The notes: a model not told the origin generated them from the letters alone. A DNA stretch of 64,000 bases from Desulfobacterales bacterium (GCA_025454255.1 JALOOU010000045.1:1-64000), one strand, 5' to 3'. Numbered from the stretch's first letter, positions 15,750-24,955 are shown. Numbers and translations are program-made.

Positions 15750-16544
15750 CTAACGTCGCCACTGGTAAGGCAACTCGCGGATGGTGCCTGGCATGTCCAT
15801 CGTCTTTAGGGCCTCTAAACAATCTAAGACGATGCACCGTTGGCGTTCCACATTTCCAGGCTCGCCAAACATGCTGCCCCGCCCGAACTTGACCCGAAGC
15901 GCGCGTGGCGGCTTGATCTTAGCCATGCGCTCTGGTTCGTTCCCCATAGAGATGGTGTAAAAACCGGATTGCTCCGCAGCGCGCTGGATCAGACCGACGG
16001 TCTGATGGCATTTGGGTCAGACAGGGACCAAAAGGAGGATGTTGACCTCGGCCGCCTTCAGTTGCTGTAATAGTTGTGGGACAGATTCAGTAAGCAACGT
16101 CACAATGTCGTTCACGTAGCTGAAGCTGTAGTGCGTTTTCGCAATCTTGCCGATGATTTTCTCCCTTTCCAGCTCTATCAACCGCTGGAGAGGAAAAATT
16201 ACGTTGATGTCCTGCTCTACAAGGCTATGGTCGTAGTGGGCGTGGGCAATGCCGAAGTCTTCCTGTCGAGCGGTTTTGGGAATTTCCCGGAACGAGGGGT
16301 CGCCGTGAATGGAGGTGGTGTCGAAGGGTGGCTGACTTCTTTTGAGATACAGGCCGCCGCTGGTGATCAGGGCAATGGCCTGCTCCGACGGTTTTCCCCG
16401 GTAGACAGTCCAGGGCACTTCTTCACTAACGATCAGCGGATAGCGCTTGACGACTTCCAGCACGTTGCCGGCCTGGAATTCGGCCAAGCCCTCCTCAACC
16501 CATTTATCGTATGCGATTTTGAACGACTCGAGATTGATAAGCAT
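15750..16544 (-). CDS. GrdB/PrdB-family reductase subunit, selenoprotein (UGA = Sec176)
   Basis: The ORF track splits this gene: 16017-16544 (175 residues) ends at TGA, and 15750-15947 is its tail. Reading the TGA at 16017-16019 as selenocysteine gives one 264-residue protein. It includes PSFREIPKT, HYDHSLVEQDINVIFPLQRL, THYSFSYVNDIVTLLTE and LLLVPV-U-PKCHQTVGLIQR, the GrdB/PrdB pattern with a UxxC redox motif. The tail IKPPRALRVKFGRGSMFGEP also matches the family. A SECIS-like hairpin follows the UGA. Family enzymes reduce glycine, betaine, sarcosine or D-proline, but single-gene relatives like this have no defined substrate, and no partner GrdA/PrdA is visible. GTATTTC lies before the ATG, so the RBS is weak. 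Confidence 0.83.
15988..16006 (-). promoter_or_regulatory. Bacterial SECIS element for the GrdB-like selenoprotein
   Basis: On the minus strand ATCAGACC pairs perfectly with GGTCTGAT around the loop GTC. The loop begins 18 bases after the UGA, and its first base is G. Both fit the described bacterial SECIS pattern (loop 16-37 bases from the UGA, G within the first two loop bases). It would recruit SelB with Sec-tRNA. Confidence 0.75.
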
Positions 16545-16704
16545 GAAATACCTGAAACGGTTGCCATGACGATTTCAGGCCACAAGACCTGCGCAGCAGT
16601 ATTTGATTGCTACATCATCGTCAGCGAGGAGGATTAAGCCACTGACAAAGAATTTGGAGCGCCGATAAAATTATAACTATCTTAAATCATTATAAATTTT
16701 AAAG

Positions 16705-16789
16705 TGCCCGGGGCCGGAATCGAACCGGCACGGAGCTTAGCTCCAAGGGATTTTAAGTCCCTTGCGTCTACCAATTCCGCCACCCAGGC
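16705..16789 (-). tRNA. tRNA-Leu (anticodon UAA)
   Basis: The minus strand begins GCCTGGGTGGCGGAATTGG and ends CCCGGGC plus the discriminator A, with a full seven-pair acceptor stem (one T-G pair). The D-loop TTGGTAGACGC, long type-II variable arm (GGAGCTAAGCTCC) and T-arm GGTTCGATTCC are present. The anticodon loop CTTAAAA gives UAA at 16753-16755. CCA is not encoded. The 3' end faces the lower-GC island on its left. Confidence 0.95.
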
Positions 16790-16845
16790 AGGCGGCGATC
16801 CGAACGGATCAGTTGCCAGCATACACAAAAGCGAGCAGAGGCGAA

Positions 16846-16877
16846 TTGACCCAGATCAAGGCTTCCGGCTTGATAAT
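16846..16877 (+). promoter_or_regulatory. Possible sigma-70 promoter for the PAS-SpoIIE gene
   Basis: TTGACC at 16846-16851 is followed 18 bases later by TTGATAAT. The -10 match is imperfect. It lies about 40 bases upstream of the ATG at 16916. Confidence 0.3.
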
Positions 16878-16915
16878 CCGGCAAGCTGCGCCTAATCTGA
16901 ACGAGGAGCGAGCCC

Positions 16916-18148
16916 ATGCCCATCAACCTGCAGGACCTCAGGGAGTCCAACGAGTTTCTCAACACCATCCTCGACAACATGGGGGCGGCGGTCCTGATCG
17001 CCGACGAAAATTACCAGATCCACCAATTCAACGACTCCTTCCTCGCCCTCTTCGACAGCGCCACCATCTCCGCGATGAAGAGCTTCGGCGAGGTCAGCGG
17101 CTGCGTCAACGCCGTCAGGGAGAACAAGGCCTGCGGCGAGACCTCCGCCTGCGCAGCCTGCGTCCTGCGGCACTCGCTCATCCAAACCCTGGTCGCCGAT
17201 GCGCCGGTGAACCGCAAGCCCCTCGAACGGGTTTTCTACATCCGCGGCCAGGCGGTCCACAAGTACCTGCGCTTCACCACCCGGCGCATCGTCTACCGCG
17301 GCCGCACCATGATCCTCGTCATCATCTACGACGTGTCGGACATCGAGCGCCAGAAAGTCGAGCTGCAGCGCAAGCAGGCGCTGATCGACGAGGATCTCAA
17401 GGCCGCCGCGGCGATTCAGCGCAGCCTGCTGCCCGAGGGGGACCTCTCGCTGCCGAACCTCCGCCTAGCCTGGAAATTCGACCCCTGCGAGCGCATCGGC
17501 GGCGACATTTTCAACATCCAGCGCGTGGACGACGACCAGGTGGGCCTCTACATGATCGATGTCTGCGGCCACGGGGTGCCCGCGGCGCTGATATCGGTGG
17601 CGGCCTCGCAGTATCTCGCGGGGCCGCGCGGCCTGCTGGGAAGCGGCTGCCAGCTGGCCTCCCCGGCGACTGTGCTCAACCACGTCAACGCGGCCTTTCC
17701 GTTCGAGCGCTTCGACAGCTATTTCAGCATCGTCTGCATGAGCATCGACACCCGCCGCGGCATCCTCACCTACAGCGGCGCGGGGCATCCGCCCCCCGTG
17801 CTCGTGCGCGGCCCCGGAACGCTCGAGATGCTGGACCGCCGCGGCCCGGTCATCGGTTCCAGCCCGGGCGACCCCTACGGCCAGAGCGAGGTGCGCCTGG
17901 AGCCGGGGGACAAGATCATCCTCTACACCGACGGCCTCACGGAAAACCGCGGCCGCGCGGGCCGGGCCTTCGGCCGGGAGCGGTTTCACCAAATCCTGCG
18001 GGAAAGCGGTGGCCGGCCGGCCGCTGAACTGATCCGCGGCCTGCACGAGCAGGTCCGGGCGTTTCTCGAGGGCGTCAAACCGGACGACGACATCAGCGTG
18101 CTGGGCGTCGAGTACACCGGGGCGGCGGGCCATCACTACACCATATGA
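16916..18148 (+). CDS. PAS-domain SpoIIE/PP2C-type phosphatase with cysteine cluster
   Basis: This 410-residue soluble signalling protein has an N-terminal PAS-like sensor (LNTILDNMGAAVLIADENYQIHQFN, about 1-150), a coiled linker and a SpoIIE/RsbU phosphatase domain. The phosphatase domain shows AIQRSLLP, ERIGGDIFNI, VCGHGVPAAL, YSGAGHPPPVL and DKIILYTDGLTE with metal-binding aspartates. The PAS part has GC-N10-CGETSACAAC, four cysteines arranged like known metal or Fe-S sensing PAS proteins. It likely dephosphorylates an anti-sigma-factor antagonist. No anti-sigma partner is adjacent. GAGGAGCGAGCCC precedes the ATG. Confidence 0.9.
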   Translation: MPINLQDLRESNEFLNTILDNMGAAVLIADENYQIHQFNDSFLALFDSATISAMKSFGEVSGCVNAVRENKACGETSACAACVLRHSLIQTLVADAPVNRKPLERVFYIRGQAVHKYLRFTTRRIVYRGRTMILVIIYDVSDIERQKVELQRKQALIDEDLKAAAAIQRSLLPEGDLSLPNLRLAWKFDPCERIGGDIFNIQRVDDDQVGLYMIDVCGHGVPAALISVAASQYLAGPRGLLGSGCQLASPATVLNHVNAAFPFERFDSYFSIVCMSIDTRRGILTYSGAGHPPPVLVRGPGTLEMLDRRGPVIGSSPGDPYGQSEVRLEPGDKIILYTDGLTENRGRAGRAFGRERFHQILRESGGRPAAELIRGLHEQVRAFLEGVKPDDDISVLGVEYTGAAGHHYTI

Positions 18149-18159
18149 ACTCGGCCCCC

Positions 18160-18180
18160 GGCCCGGCGGCCGGGCCTTTC
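18160..18180. terminator. Bidirectional hairpin between convergent genes
   Basis: GGCCCGG and CCGGGCC form a seven-pair stem with loop CGG, followed by TTTC on the plus strand. It sits between the stop of the SpoIIE gene and the stop of the converging HD-GYP gene. The short T-run makes efficiency uncertain. Confidence 0.55.
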
Positions 18181-18197
18181 GGGCGTGCCGGAGGGGG

Positions 18198-19388
18198 TCA
18201 GGAGAAAACCGCCGGGGCGAACTCGAAGCGGTGCTGGTGGATGAGGGCCACGCAGGCGTCGACGGCCTCGGGGTCGTAGAGCACGCCCCGTTTTTCCGAG
18301 ATCTCATCCAGCGCCTTGTCCAGCCCCATGGAGGGCCGATAGGGGCGGTGGGAGGACATGGTCTCGACCACGTCGGCCACCCCCACGATGCGCGCCTCCT
18401 GCAGGATGCCCTTCCCGCTCAGCCCCTGCGGGTAGCCGCTGCCGTTGAGCCGTTCGTGGTGCTGGAGCACGATGCGGGCCACCGGCCAGGGGAACTCGAC
18501 GCTCTGCAGGATGTCGAAGCCGGCCTGGGAGTGGCCCCTGACCATGCTCATCTCCAGGGCATTCAGCTGCGCGGGCTTGGCGAGAATCTCCGCCGGCAGG
18601 GAGATCTTGCCGATGTCGTGGATCGCCGAGGCGATGGCGAGCCCCTCGAGCCGCTCGGGCGAGAGGCCCATCTCCCGGCCGATGGCGCGGGCGAGCTCCG
18701 CCACCCGGCGCTGGTGGCCGGAGGTGTAGGGGTCGCGCTTCTCCACCGTCTTGGCGATGGCGAGCACGGTGCCCCCGATGACCTTCTTCAGCTGCTCGAG
18801 GCTCTGCAGCAGCTCCTGCTGGGCGTGCTCGCGGCGTTCGACCTCGCAGCGCAGCAGCTCGTTGCTTTTGAGGAGCTCTTCGGTCCGCTGGCGGACGAGC
18901 CACTCGAGGTTGCAGTTGAGCGTCTGCACCTGCCGCTCCGCGCGCCACTTGGCGCTCAACGCGGACCCGAACTGCACGATCTCCTGGGGGTGGAAGGGTT
19001 TCTGCAGAAACAGCAGCCGGTCGGAGAAGCCCAAAGAGCGCGGCAGGCGGCCGAGTTCGCTGCCGATGTAGCCGGTCACCAGGACGATGTTCGCGGCCGG
19101 GTCCAGGTGCAGGATCTGCTCGGCGGCCCAGATCCCGGAGGGCCCCGGGGGCATGTTCACGTCGAGAAACACCGCGGCAAATGAGTCGCCCCGCGCCGCC
19201 GCCCGGCGGACCTCCTCCACGGCCTCCACTGCCTGGCAGCGGCACACCGTCCGGAAGGAGGCGGCCTCCGGCCATTCAGGATCGCCCCCCTTGCCCGAGG
19301 CCCCGGGCCGGGCCGGGGCGGATTCGAGGATCTCCCTGTAGATTTCTAAGATGGACGGGTCGTCGTCGACCGCAAGGATGCTGAACAC
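18198..19388 (-). CDS. Response regulator with HD-GYP phosphodiesterase domain
   Basis: This 396-residue protein has a receiver domain (VFSILAVDDDPSILEIYREIL, phospho-acceptor D in AVFLDVNMPPGPSG, K in LFLQKPFHP), a coiled-coil linker and an HD-GYP domain (YTSGHQRRVAELARAIGREM, AIHDIGKISLP, HHERLNGSGYPQGL). HD-GYP domains usually hydrolyse cyclic di-GMP. I chose GTG 19388 because receiver homology starts there; the ORF track's extra 82 N-terminal residues are low-complexity and span a strong hairpin. A roughly 20-residue insert rich in G/E/P interrupts the receiver after strand 1. It converges on the SpoIIE gene. Confidence 0.88.
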   Translation of the reverse strand: MFSILAVDDDPSILEIYREILESAPARPGASGKGGDPEWPEAASFRTVCRCQAVEAVEEVRRAAARGDSFAAVFLDVNMPPGPSGIWAAEQILHLDPAANIVLVTGYIGSELGRLPRSLGFSDRLLFLQKPFHPQEIVQFGSALSAKWRAERQVQTLNCNLEWLVRQRTEELLKSNELLRCEVERREHAQQELLQSLEQLKKVIGGTVLAIAKTVEKRDPYTSGHQRRVAELARAIGREMGLSPERLEGLAIASAIHDIGKISLPAEILAKPAQLNALEMSMVRGHSQAGFDILQSVEFPWPVARIVLQHHERLNGSGYPQGLSGKGILQEARIVGVADVVETMSSHRPYRPSMGLDKALDEISEKRGVLYDPEAVDACVALIHQHRFEFAPAVFS

Positions 19389-19458
19389 GTTGTCACCCAA
19401 GGTGCGCGTTTGATCCTTTTCAAGCCAGCGGAACTTCAGCCCGACCTGATGCAAAATC

Positions 19459-19497
19459 GGCACCAACCGGCTGCGCGCAGCGCAGCCGGTTGGTGCC
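19459..19497. repeat. Perfect 18-base-pair palindrome with three-base loop
   Basis: GGCACCAACCGGCTGCGC (19459-19476) pairs with its exact reverse complement (19480-19497) around GCA. It lies in the 378-base gap between divergent HD-GYP and maf genes, about 70 bases before the HD-GYP start. On the minus strand it is followed by GATTTTG, so it could act as a terminator or attenuator in the HD-GYP leader. The rest of the gap (19389-19766) holds no gene that I can support. Confidence 0.6.
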
Positions 19498-19766
19498 TTG
19501 GCTTGGGCGTTTCGGCGCGCGCGGGCCGGCGGCCCACTTTTTTTCCGTAAACTACCCGGAATCACATTTAATAATTTATATCGCAGTTTGCGCCGCGCTG
19601 CGCCGCCGAAAGGGCGCTGGCGGCCGGGCAGCAAGTTCCGGGAGGCGCCGGGAGAGTCGGCGGCCGCAGACCGTCAAGCCCGGCCGCGCCCCTGGGCCCC
19701 GGGCATGCGGTGAACCTTGACGATCGAGCCTTGTCAAGGAGGGGCAGTTCTGTTAGATGGGGCCCC

Positions 19767-20399
19767 ATGAAAGTGCCTGAAGTGAATCCGAAAATCATTT
19801 TGGCGTCGCAGTCCCCGCGGCGCCGCTACCTGCTCGAGCGCGCCGGGCTGAAATTCAGCGTCATCCCCAGCACGGTCGACGAGGCCGCGCTACCGGCGGA
19901 TGACCCGGCCCTGCTGGTGCGGGCCCTGGCCGAGGCCAAGGCCGCCGATGTGGCCGGCCGTTTCCCGCAGAGCTGGGTGATCGCGGCCGACACGATCGTC
20001 CTGGTGGAGGGCCGGGTCCTGGGGAAACCCGGCTCCGAGAACGAAGCGCGCGCGATGCTCGCCCGCCTGAGCGGCCGCACCCACCAGGTGCTGACCGGCT
20101 ACTGCCTCTGCTGCCGCGGCCTGGATCGGCGGGTGAGCGAGGTGGTTTCAACGGATGTGCTCTTCAAGCTGCTGACCCCGATCGAGATCGACTGGTACAT
20201 CCGCACCGGCGAGCCCTTCGACAAGGCCGGCGCCTATGCCATCCAGGGCATCGGCACCTTCCTGGTCAAGCGCATCAACGGCTCCTACACCAACGTGGTC
20301 GGGCTGCCGGTGTGCGAGGTGATCGAGCACCTGATCCGGGAGGGGGTCGTCGGCTGGGACCCGGCCGCGGCCAACGCCCTCGAGGCCAAGACCCCATGA
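19767..20399 (+). CDS. maf: Maf family nucleoside triphosphate pyrophosphatase
   Basis: This 210-residue house-cleaning enzyme hydrolyses non-canonical or excess NTPs to NMP and pyrophosphate. Markers are IILASQSPRRRYLLERAG (about 10-27), SWVIAADTIVLVEG (catalytic Asp near 73), GKPGSENEARAMLARLSGRTHQVLTG and GAYAIQGIG. I chose ATG 19767, where homology begins; the longer ORF adds an unrelated tail. Its TGA overlaps the ATG of yggS (ATGA), so the two are translationally coupled. Confidence 0.93.
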   Translation: MKVPEVNPKIILASQSPRRRYLLERAGLKFSVIPSTVDEAALPADDPALLVRALAEAKAADVAGRFPQSWVIAADTIVLVEGRVLGKPGSENEARAMLARLSGRTHQVLTGYCLCCRGLDRRVSEVVSTDVLFKLLTPIEIDWYIRTGEPFDKAGAYAIQGIGTFLVKRINGSYTNVVGLPVCEVIEHLIREGVVGWDPAAANALEAKTP

Positions 20400-21091
20400 G
20401 CGAGCCCATCGCCCTCCGCCTGGAAGCCGTGGCCGGCCGCATCCGCGCCGCCGCCGCCGCCTGCGGCCGGCACGCCGACAGCGTGCGCCTGGTGGCCGTT
20501 GCCAAGACCTTCCCGCCCGAGGCGGTCCGCATGGCGGCGGCGGCCGGGGCGCAGGACATCGGCGAGAACTACATCCAGGAGGCGCGCGACAAATACGCCG
20601 CGCTCCAGCCGCTGCCGCTGCGCTGGCACTTCATCGGCCGGCTGCAGACCAACAAGGCACGGACCGCCGTGCGCATCTTCGAGCTGATCCACACCGTGGA
20701 CTCCGTGAAGCTCGGCCGCGAGCTCGACCGCTGCGCCGGCCGCATCGCCAAGCTCCAGAAGGTGCTGGTCCAGGTCAACGTGGCCGGCGAGGCCGCCAAG
20801 TCCGGGGTCGCCCCGGAGCAGGCCCCGGCCCTGGTGCGCGAGCTCTCGCGCTTCGAGCACATCGCGGTCAAGGGGCTGATGACCCTGCCGCCCTTCTTCG
20901 ACGACCCGCAGCGGGTGCGCCCGATCTTCGCCGCCCTGCGGCAGCTGAGCGAGCGGATCCGCGAGGCGGCGCCGGCCGGGGTCGAGATGCAGGAGCTCTC
21001 CATGGGCATGACCGGGGATTTCGAGGCCGCGATCGCCGAGGGGGCGACCCTCGTGCGGATCGGAACGGCCATCTTCGGGGAGCGCGCATGA
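20396..21091 (+). CDS. yggS: YggS/PLPBP family pyridoxal-phosphate homeostasis protein
   Basis: This 231-residue single-domain PLP-binding protein has LVAVAKTFPPEAVRMA, with the PLP lysine at about residue 37. GENYIQEARDKY, WHFIGRLQTNKAR, VLVQVNVAGEAAKSGV and LSMGMTGDFEAAIAEGATLVRIGTAIFG complete the conserved pattern. The family buffers PLP supply and has no known catalysis. It is coupled to maf upstream and queH downstream by ATGA overlaps, making a three-gene operon. Confidence 0.95.
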   Translation: MSEPIALRLEAVAGRIRAAAAACGRHADSVRLVAVAKTFPPEAVRMAAAAGAQDIGENYIQEARDKYAALQPLPLRWHFIGRLQTNKARTAVRIFELIHTVDSVKLGRELDRCAGRIAKLQKVLVQVNVAGEAAKSGVAPEQAPALVRELSRFEHIAVKGLMTLPPFFDDPQRVRPIFAALRQLSERIREAAPAGVEMQELSMGMTGDFEAAIAEGATLVRIGTAIFGERA

Positions 21092-21624
21092 GGATCCTGC
21101 TGCACGCCTGCTGCGGCCCCTGCGCCATCTTCCCGGTGCAGCAGCTGCGCGCGGAGGCCATGGCGGTGACGGGCTTCTTCTACCCCCACAACATCCACCC
21201 CTACGCCGAGTGCCTGCGCCGCCGGGAGACGCTGCAGGCGTATGCCGACCGGATCGACCTGCCGCTTGTCATCGACGGCGGCTACGACCTGGAGGGGTTC
21301 CTGCGCGCCGTCGTCCACCGCGAAGAGGAGCGCTGCGGCATCTGCTACCGCGAGCGGCTCACCGCCGCCGCGCGCGCCGCGAAAAACGGGGGCTTCGAGG
21401 GGTTCACAACCACCCTGCTCTACAGTCGGTTCCAAAAGCACGATGCCATCCGCCGCACCGGCGAGGCGGTGGCCGGGTCGATCGGCATCCCCTTCGTGTA
21501 CCGGGATTTCCGTGCCGGGTGGCAGTACGGCGTGCAGGAGTCCAAGCGGCTGGGGATGTACCGGCAGCCATACTGCGGATGCATTTACAGCGAAAAGGAG
21601 CGCTATTTCAGGACGGCTTCGTAG
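21088..21624 (+). CDS. queH: Epoxyqueuosine reductase QueH
   Basis: This 178-residue DUF208 protein catalyses the last step of queuosine synthesis in tRNA, replacing the cobalamin-dependent QueG. It has the expected cysteine sets: LHACCGPCAI (Cys 8, 9 and 12 region), ERCGICYRERL and QPYCGCIYSEKER, plus FTTTLLYSRFQKHD. The start overlaps the end of yggS as ATGA. The length is normal for the short bacterial form. Confidence 0.93.
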   Translation: MRILLHACCGPCAIFPVQQLRAEAMAVTGFFYPHNIHPYAECLRRRETLQAYADRIDLPLVIDGGYDLEGFLRAVVHREEERCGICYRERLTAAARAAKNGGFEGFTTTLLYSRFQKHDAIRRTGEAVAGSIGIPFVYRDFRAGWQYGVQESKRLGMYRQPYCGCIYSEKERYFRTAS

Positions 21625-21677
21625 ACGGCCGAACCTCTTCCCGCCGCCGGCTGGATTCAGCATCCTGCGCGTACCTG

Positions 21678-21698
21678 TCGCGGCTGGAAGCCGCTCCC
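21678..21698. repeat. REP-like element, copy 1
   Basis: TCGCGGCTGGAAGCCGCTCCC occurs here and, identical over 21 bases, at 36817. The core GCGGCT-GGA-AGCCGC is a perfect hairpin. Such elements are scattered between genes in many proteobacteria. Confidence 0.7.
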
Positions 21699-21767
21699 GC
21701 GGGAGAACACTCAACGCATTGACCGAGACGATCCATCGCGGCCCGAACCCTTGACCTCCGACAATTT

Positions 21768-23597
21768 ATGTTCGGCAACTTCATCTATTTCATCCTGGTC
21801 CTGCTGATCTACCTCACCTACACCCCGGCGGAGCAGACCCATTTCAGCGCGGCCGAGAGCCTGCTGCTCGCCGGCCTCCTGAGCCTCGCCTTCGCGGCCG
21901 CCACCCGCCACGGCTTCAAGCGCATCGAGCTCGGGATGGGACGGATCGGCTCGGGTTCGGCCGCGGCCCGCTTCCAATCAGCGCAGCTGCGCGGCTCGGT
22001 CCTGGCAGTGGCCGTGTTCGCCCTGGATGTGTACGGGCTCAACCTGCCCTCCTTTCTTATCGACGCGCCGCTCTTCAGCCGTGCGCCCACGCTGCAGGCG
22101 CTCCTTTTCCTCGCGCTTTTCACCGGGCACCTGTGCCTGGTCTGGGCGTTCGGCTTCGAGGTCTACCGCCGGCTGCACCCCTTCGCCGGGGGGAACCGCC
22201 GCCATTATGTGGGCTCGCATGTCTCCTTCTCGCTGCCGGTGCTGATCCCCTGGGCGCTCACCTCGGCCCTGGCCGATGCCGTCAACGCCCTGCCCTTCGA
22301 ATCGCCCCGGGCCTTTCTATCGACGACCGAGGGCCAGTTCGCCTACTTCGGCCTGATCATGCTGGCCATCGCCCTGGTCGGGCCGTTGATGATCCAGAAG
22401 CTCTGGCGCTGCACCCCGCTGGCGGCCGGGGGGCACCGGGAGCGGATCGAGGCCCTGTGCCGGCGGGCCGGCATGGACTACCGGGACATCCTCTCCTGGC
22501 CGCTCTTCGGCGGCCGGATGGTCACCGCCGCCGTGATGGGGCTGATCCGCCGCTTCCGCTACATCCTGGTGACTCCCGCCCTGCTCGACCTGCTCGAGCC
22601 CTTCGAGGTCGACGCCGTGGTCGCCCACGAGATCGGCCACATCAAGCGCCGGCACCTGGTCTTCTACCTCGTCTTCTTCGCCGGCTACCTGCTGGTCGCC
22701 TACGTCGCCTTCGATCTGATCCTCTACCTGATGCTCTTCGTCGAGCCGGTCTGGTGGCTGGTGCACCACAGCGGGGTCAACGAGGCGACCGCCGCCTCGA
22801 CGATCCTGAGCCTGATGATGATCGGCGTCTTTCTCGTCTATTTCCGCTTCGTGTTCGGCTATTTCATGCGCAACTTCGAGCGCCAGGCCGACACCTACGT
22901 CTACCGGCTCTTCGACAGCGCCCGGCCGCTCGTCACCACGCTGCAGAAAATCGCCTTCACCAGCGGCGAGCCCCGCAACCAGCCCAACTGGCACCACTTC
23001 GGCATCGGCGAGCGCATCGACTACCTGCAGCGCTGCGAGCGCGACCCGGACTGGATCCGGCGCCACGACGTCAAGGTGCGCCGGAGCATCGCCGTCTACC
23101 TGGCCGGCCTCGTCCTGCTGGGGACGGTCGGCTACCAGCTCAACCTGGGCACGATGGGCGCGCGCATGAACAACCACCTGTTCGCGAAGGTCATCGTCCG
23201 CCAGCTCGAGCGCCAGCCTGCCAACCCGGCCCTGCACGGGCTGCTGGGGGATTTCAAGTACGCCCGAAAACAGTACGCAGAGGCGCGCAGCGCCTGGGAA
23301 TCCGCGCTGGCCTTGAAACCCGACACCCCCGCCGTGCTCAACAACCTGGCCTGGCTGCTCGCCACCTGCGAGGAGCCGGGTCTGCGCGACCCCGTCCGCG
23401 CCTTGGAGCTCGCCGAGCGGGCGGCCGGCCTGGAGCAGTCCGCCTACATCCTGGACACCCTGGCCGAGAGCTACCACGTCAACGGCCGCCATGCCGATGC
23501 GGTCGCCGCCGCGCGGCTGGCCCTGCGCCTGGCCACGGGGGACCCCGCCCACTACGAGCGGCAGCTCGCGAAATTCCTCGCAGCCGCGGGGGAGTAA
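21768..23597 (+). CDS. Membrane-bound M48-family zinc metalloprotease with C-terminal TPR region
   Basis: This 609-residue protein has several N-terminal membrane segments. The zinc motif VAHEIGHIKRRH near residue 285 is followed by two more hydrophobic segments (LVFYLVFFAGYLLVAYVAF), then RQADTYVYRLFDSARPLV, which supplies the third zinc ligand region. After about residue 440 come tetratricopeptide-like repeats (PALHGLLGDFKYARKQYAEARSAWESAL, PAVLNNLAWLLATCEEP). It resembles HtpX/Ste24 quality-control proteases with an added protein-interaction tail. No RBS is clear before the ATG. Confidence 0.88.
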   Translation: MFGNFIYFILVLLIYLTYTPAEQTHFSAAESLLLAGLLSLAFAAATRHGFKRIELGMGRIGSGSAAARFQSAQLRGSVLAVAVFALDVYGLNLPSFLIDAPLFSRAPTLQALLFLALFTGHLCLVWAFGFEVYRRLHPFAGGNRRHYVGSHVSFSLPVLIPWALTSALADAVNALPFESPRAFLSTTEGQFAYFGLIMLAIALVGPLMIQKLWRCTPLAAGGHRERIEALCRRAGMDYRDILSWPLFGGRMVTAAVMGLIRRFRYILVTPALLDLLEPFEVDAVVAHEIGHIKRRHLVFYLVFFAGYLLVAYVAFDLILYLMLFVEPVWWLVHHSGVNEATAASTILSLMMIGVFLVYFRFVFGYFMRNFERQADTYVYRLFDSARPLVTTLQKIAFTSGEPRNQPNWHHFGIGERIDYLQRCERDPDWIRRHDVKVRRSIAVYLAGLVLLGTVGYQLNLGTMGARMNNHLFAKVIVRQLERQPANPALHGLLGDFKYARKQYAEARSAWESALALKPDTPAVLNNLAWLLATCEEPGLRDPVRALELAERAAGLEQSAYILDTLAESYHVNGRHADAVAAARLALRLATGDPAHYERQLAKFLAAAGE

Positions 23598-23729
23598 GGA
23601 AGGGAGAGGAAGCGGGGTGCGGGAGTCAACGATCCGTTGTGCGCACTGCGGAGAGGCTAGCGTTTCGGGTTCACGACGGGGGCATAACCGATTGCGGGGG
23701 GACCGGCTGCGGGCCGACCGGCGCTACCC

Positions 23730-23969
23730 TCAGCGCGGCGGGGGGTTGCGTTTGCGGTAGTGGATGAAAAGCTTGCGGGCGCCCCCGGCGACGAGAAAGA
23801 GCGCCACGAAGTAGAGGCTGAAATAGATGAAGGCGGTGGCCCCGGAGAACTGCTCGATCTGCCGAATCTGGGGCATGACCTGGGGGATGCGGAAGCAGAG
23901 GCCGACGCCGGCCAGCACCAGCAGCACCCCCCAGGCGAGTTGAAGTCCCTGCTTAAGATTGTCGTCCAT
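23730..23969 (-). CDS. Small membrane protein of unknown function
   Basis: This is a 79-residue protein if started at ATG 23969 (MDDNLKQGLQLAWGVLLVLAG). It has two hydrophobic segments (about 10-27 and 45-67) separated by an acidic, glutamine-rich loop, and a basic C-terminal tail ending RKRNPPPR, which suggests the tail is cytoplasmic. The ORF track's longer version runs into a TGTTTCGTGTTT-type simple repeat and is unlikely. I do not recognise the family. Confidence 0.6.
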   Translation of the reverse strand: MDDNLKQGLQLAWGVLLVLAGVGLCFRIPQVMPQIRQIEQFSGATAFIYFSLYFVALFLVAGGARKLFIHYRKRNPPPR

Positions 23970-24107
23970 GGATGAAGCAGTAGACAGGGTGTTTCGTGTT
24001 TGGTGTTTCGTGTTTAGTGAATGCAGGGCGCACGGCTGAACCACCTGAAAAAATCGATTCGCGCAACCCCTTTCCTCACCGTAAACCGTGCACCGGGAAG
24101 CGATCGG

Positions 24108-24899
<792 letters not shown>

Positions 24900-24955
24900 G
24901 TTTCCTCCCTGAAGCGGTTCGTGTGGTTGCCGGCCGCGGCACCGGGCGGCGGGGG

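Noticed and set aside
16074-16637. 187-residue plus-strand ORF
   Set aside because: It is antisense to the GrdB-like selenoprotein, whose minus-strand frame shows family motifs.
19567-19720. Start of the HD-GYP ORF at 19634 and small plus-strand ORFs at 19490-19720
   Set aside because: No homology-like sequence before the receiver domain, and the frame crosses a strong hairpin. GTG 19388 is a better start.
23975-24018. Repeated GTTTCGTGTTT words near 24 kb
   Set aside because: Short, irregular simple repeat without array structure. Not CRISPR and no clear function.
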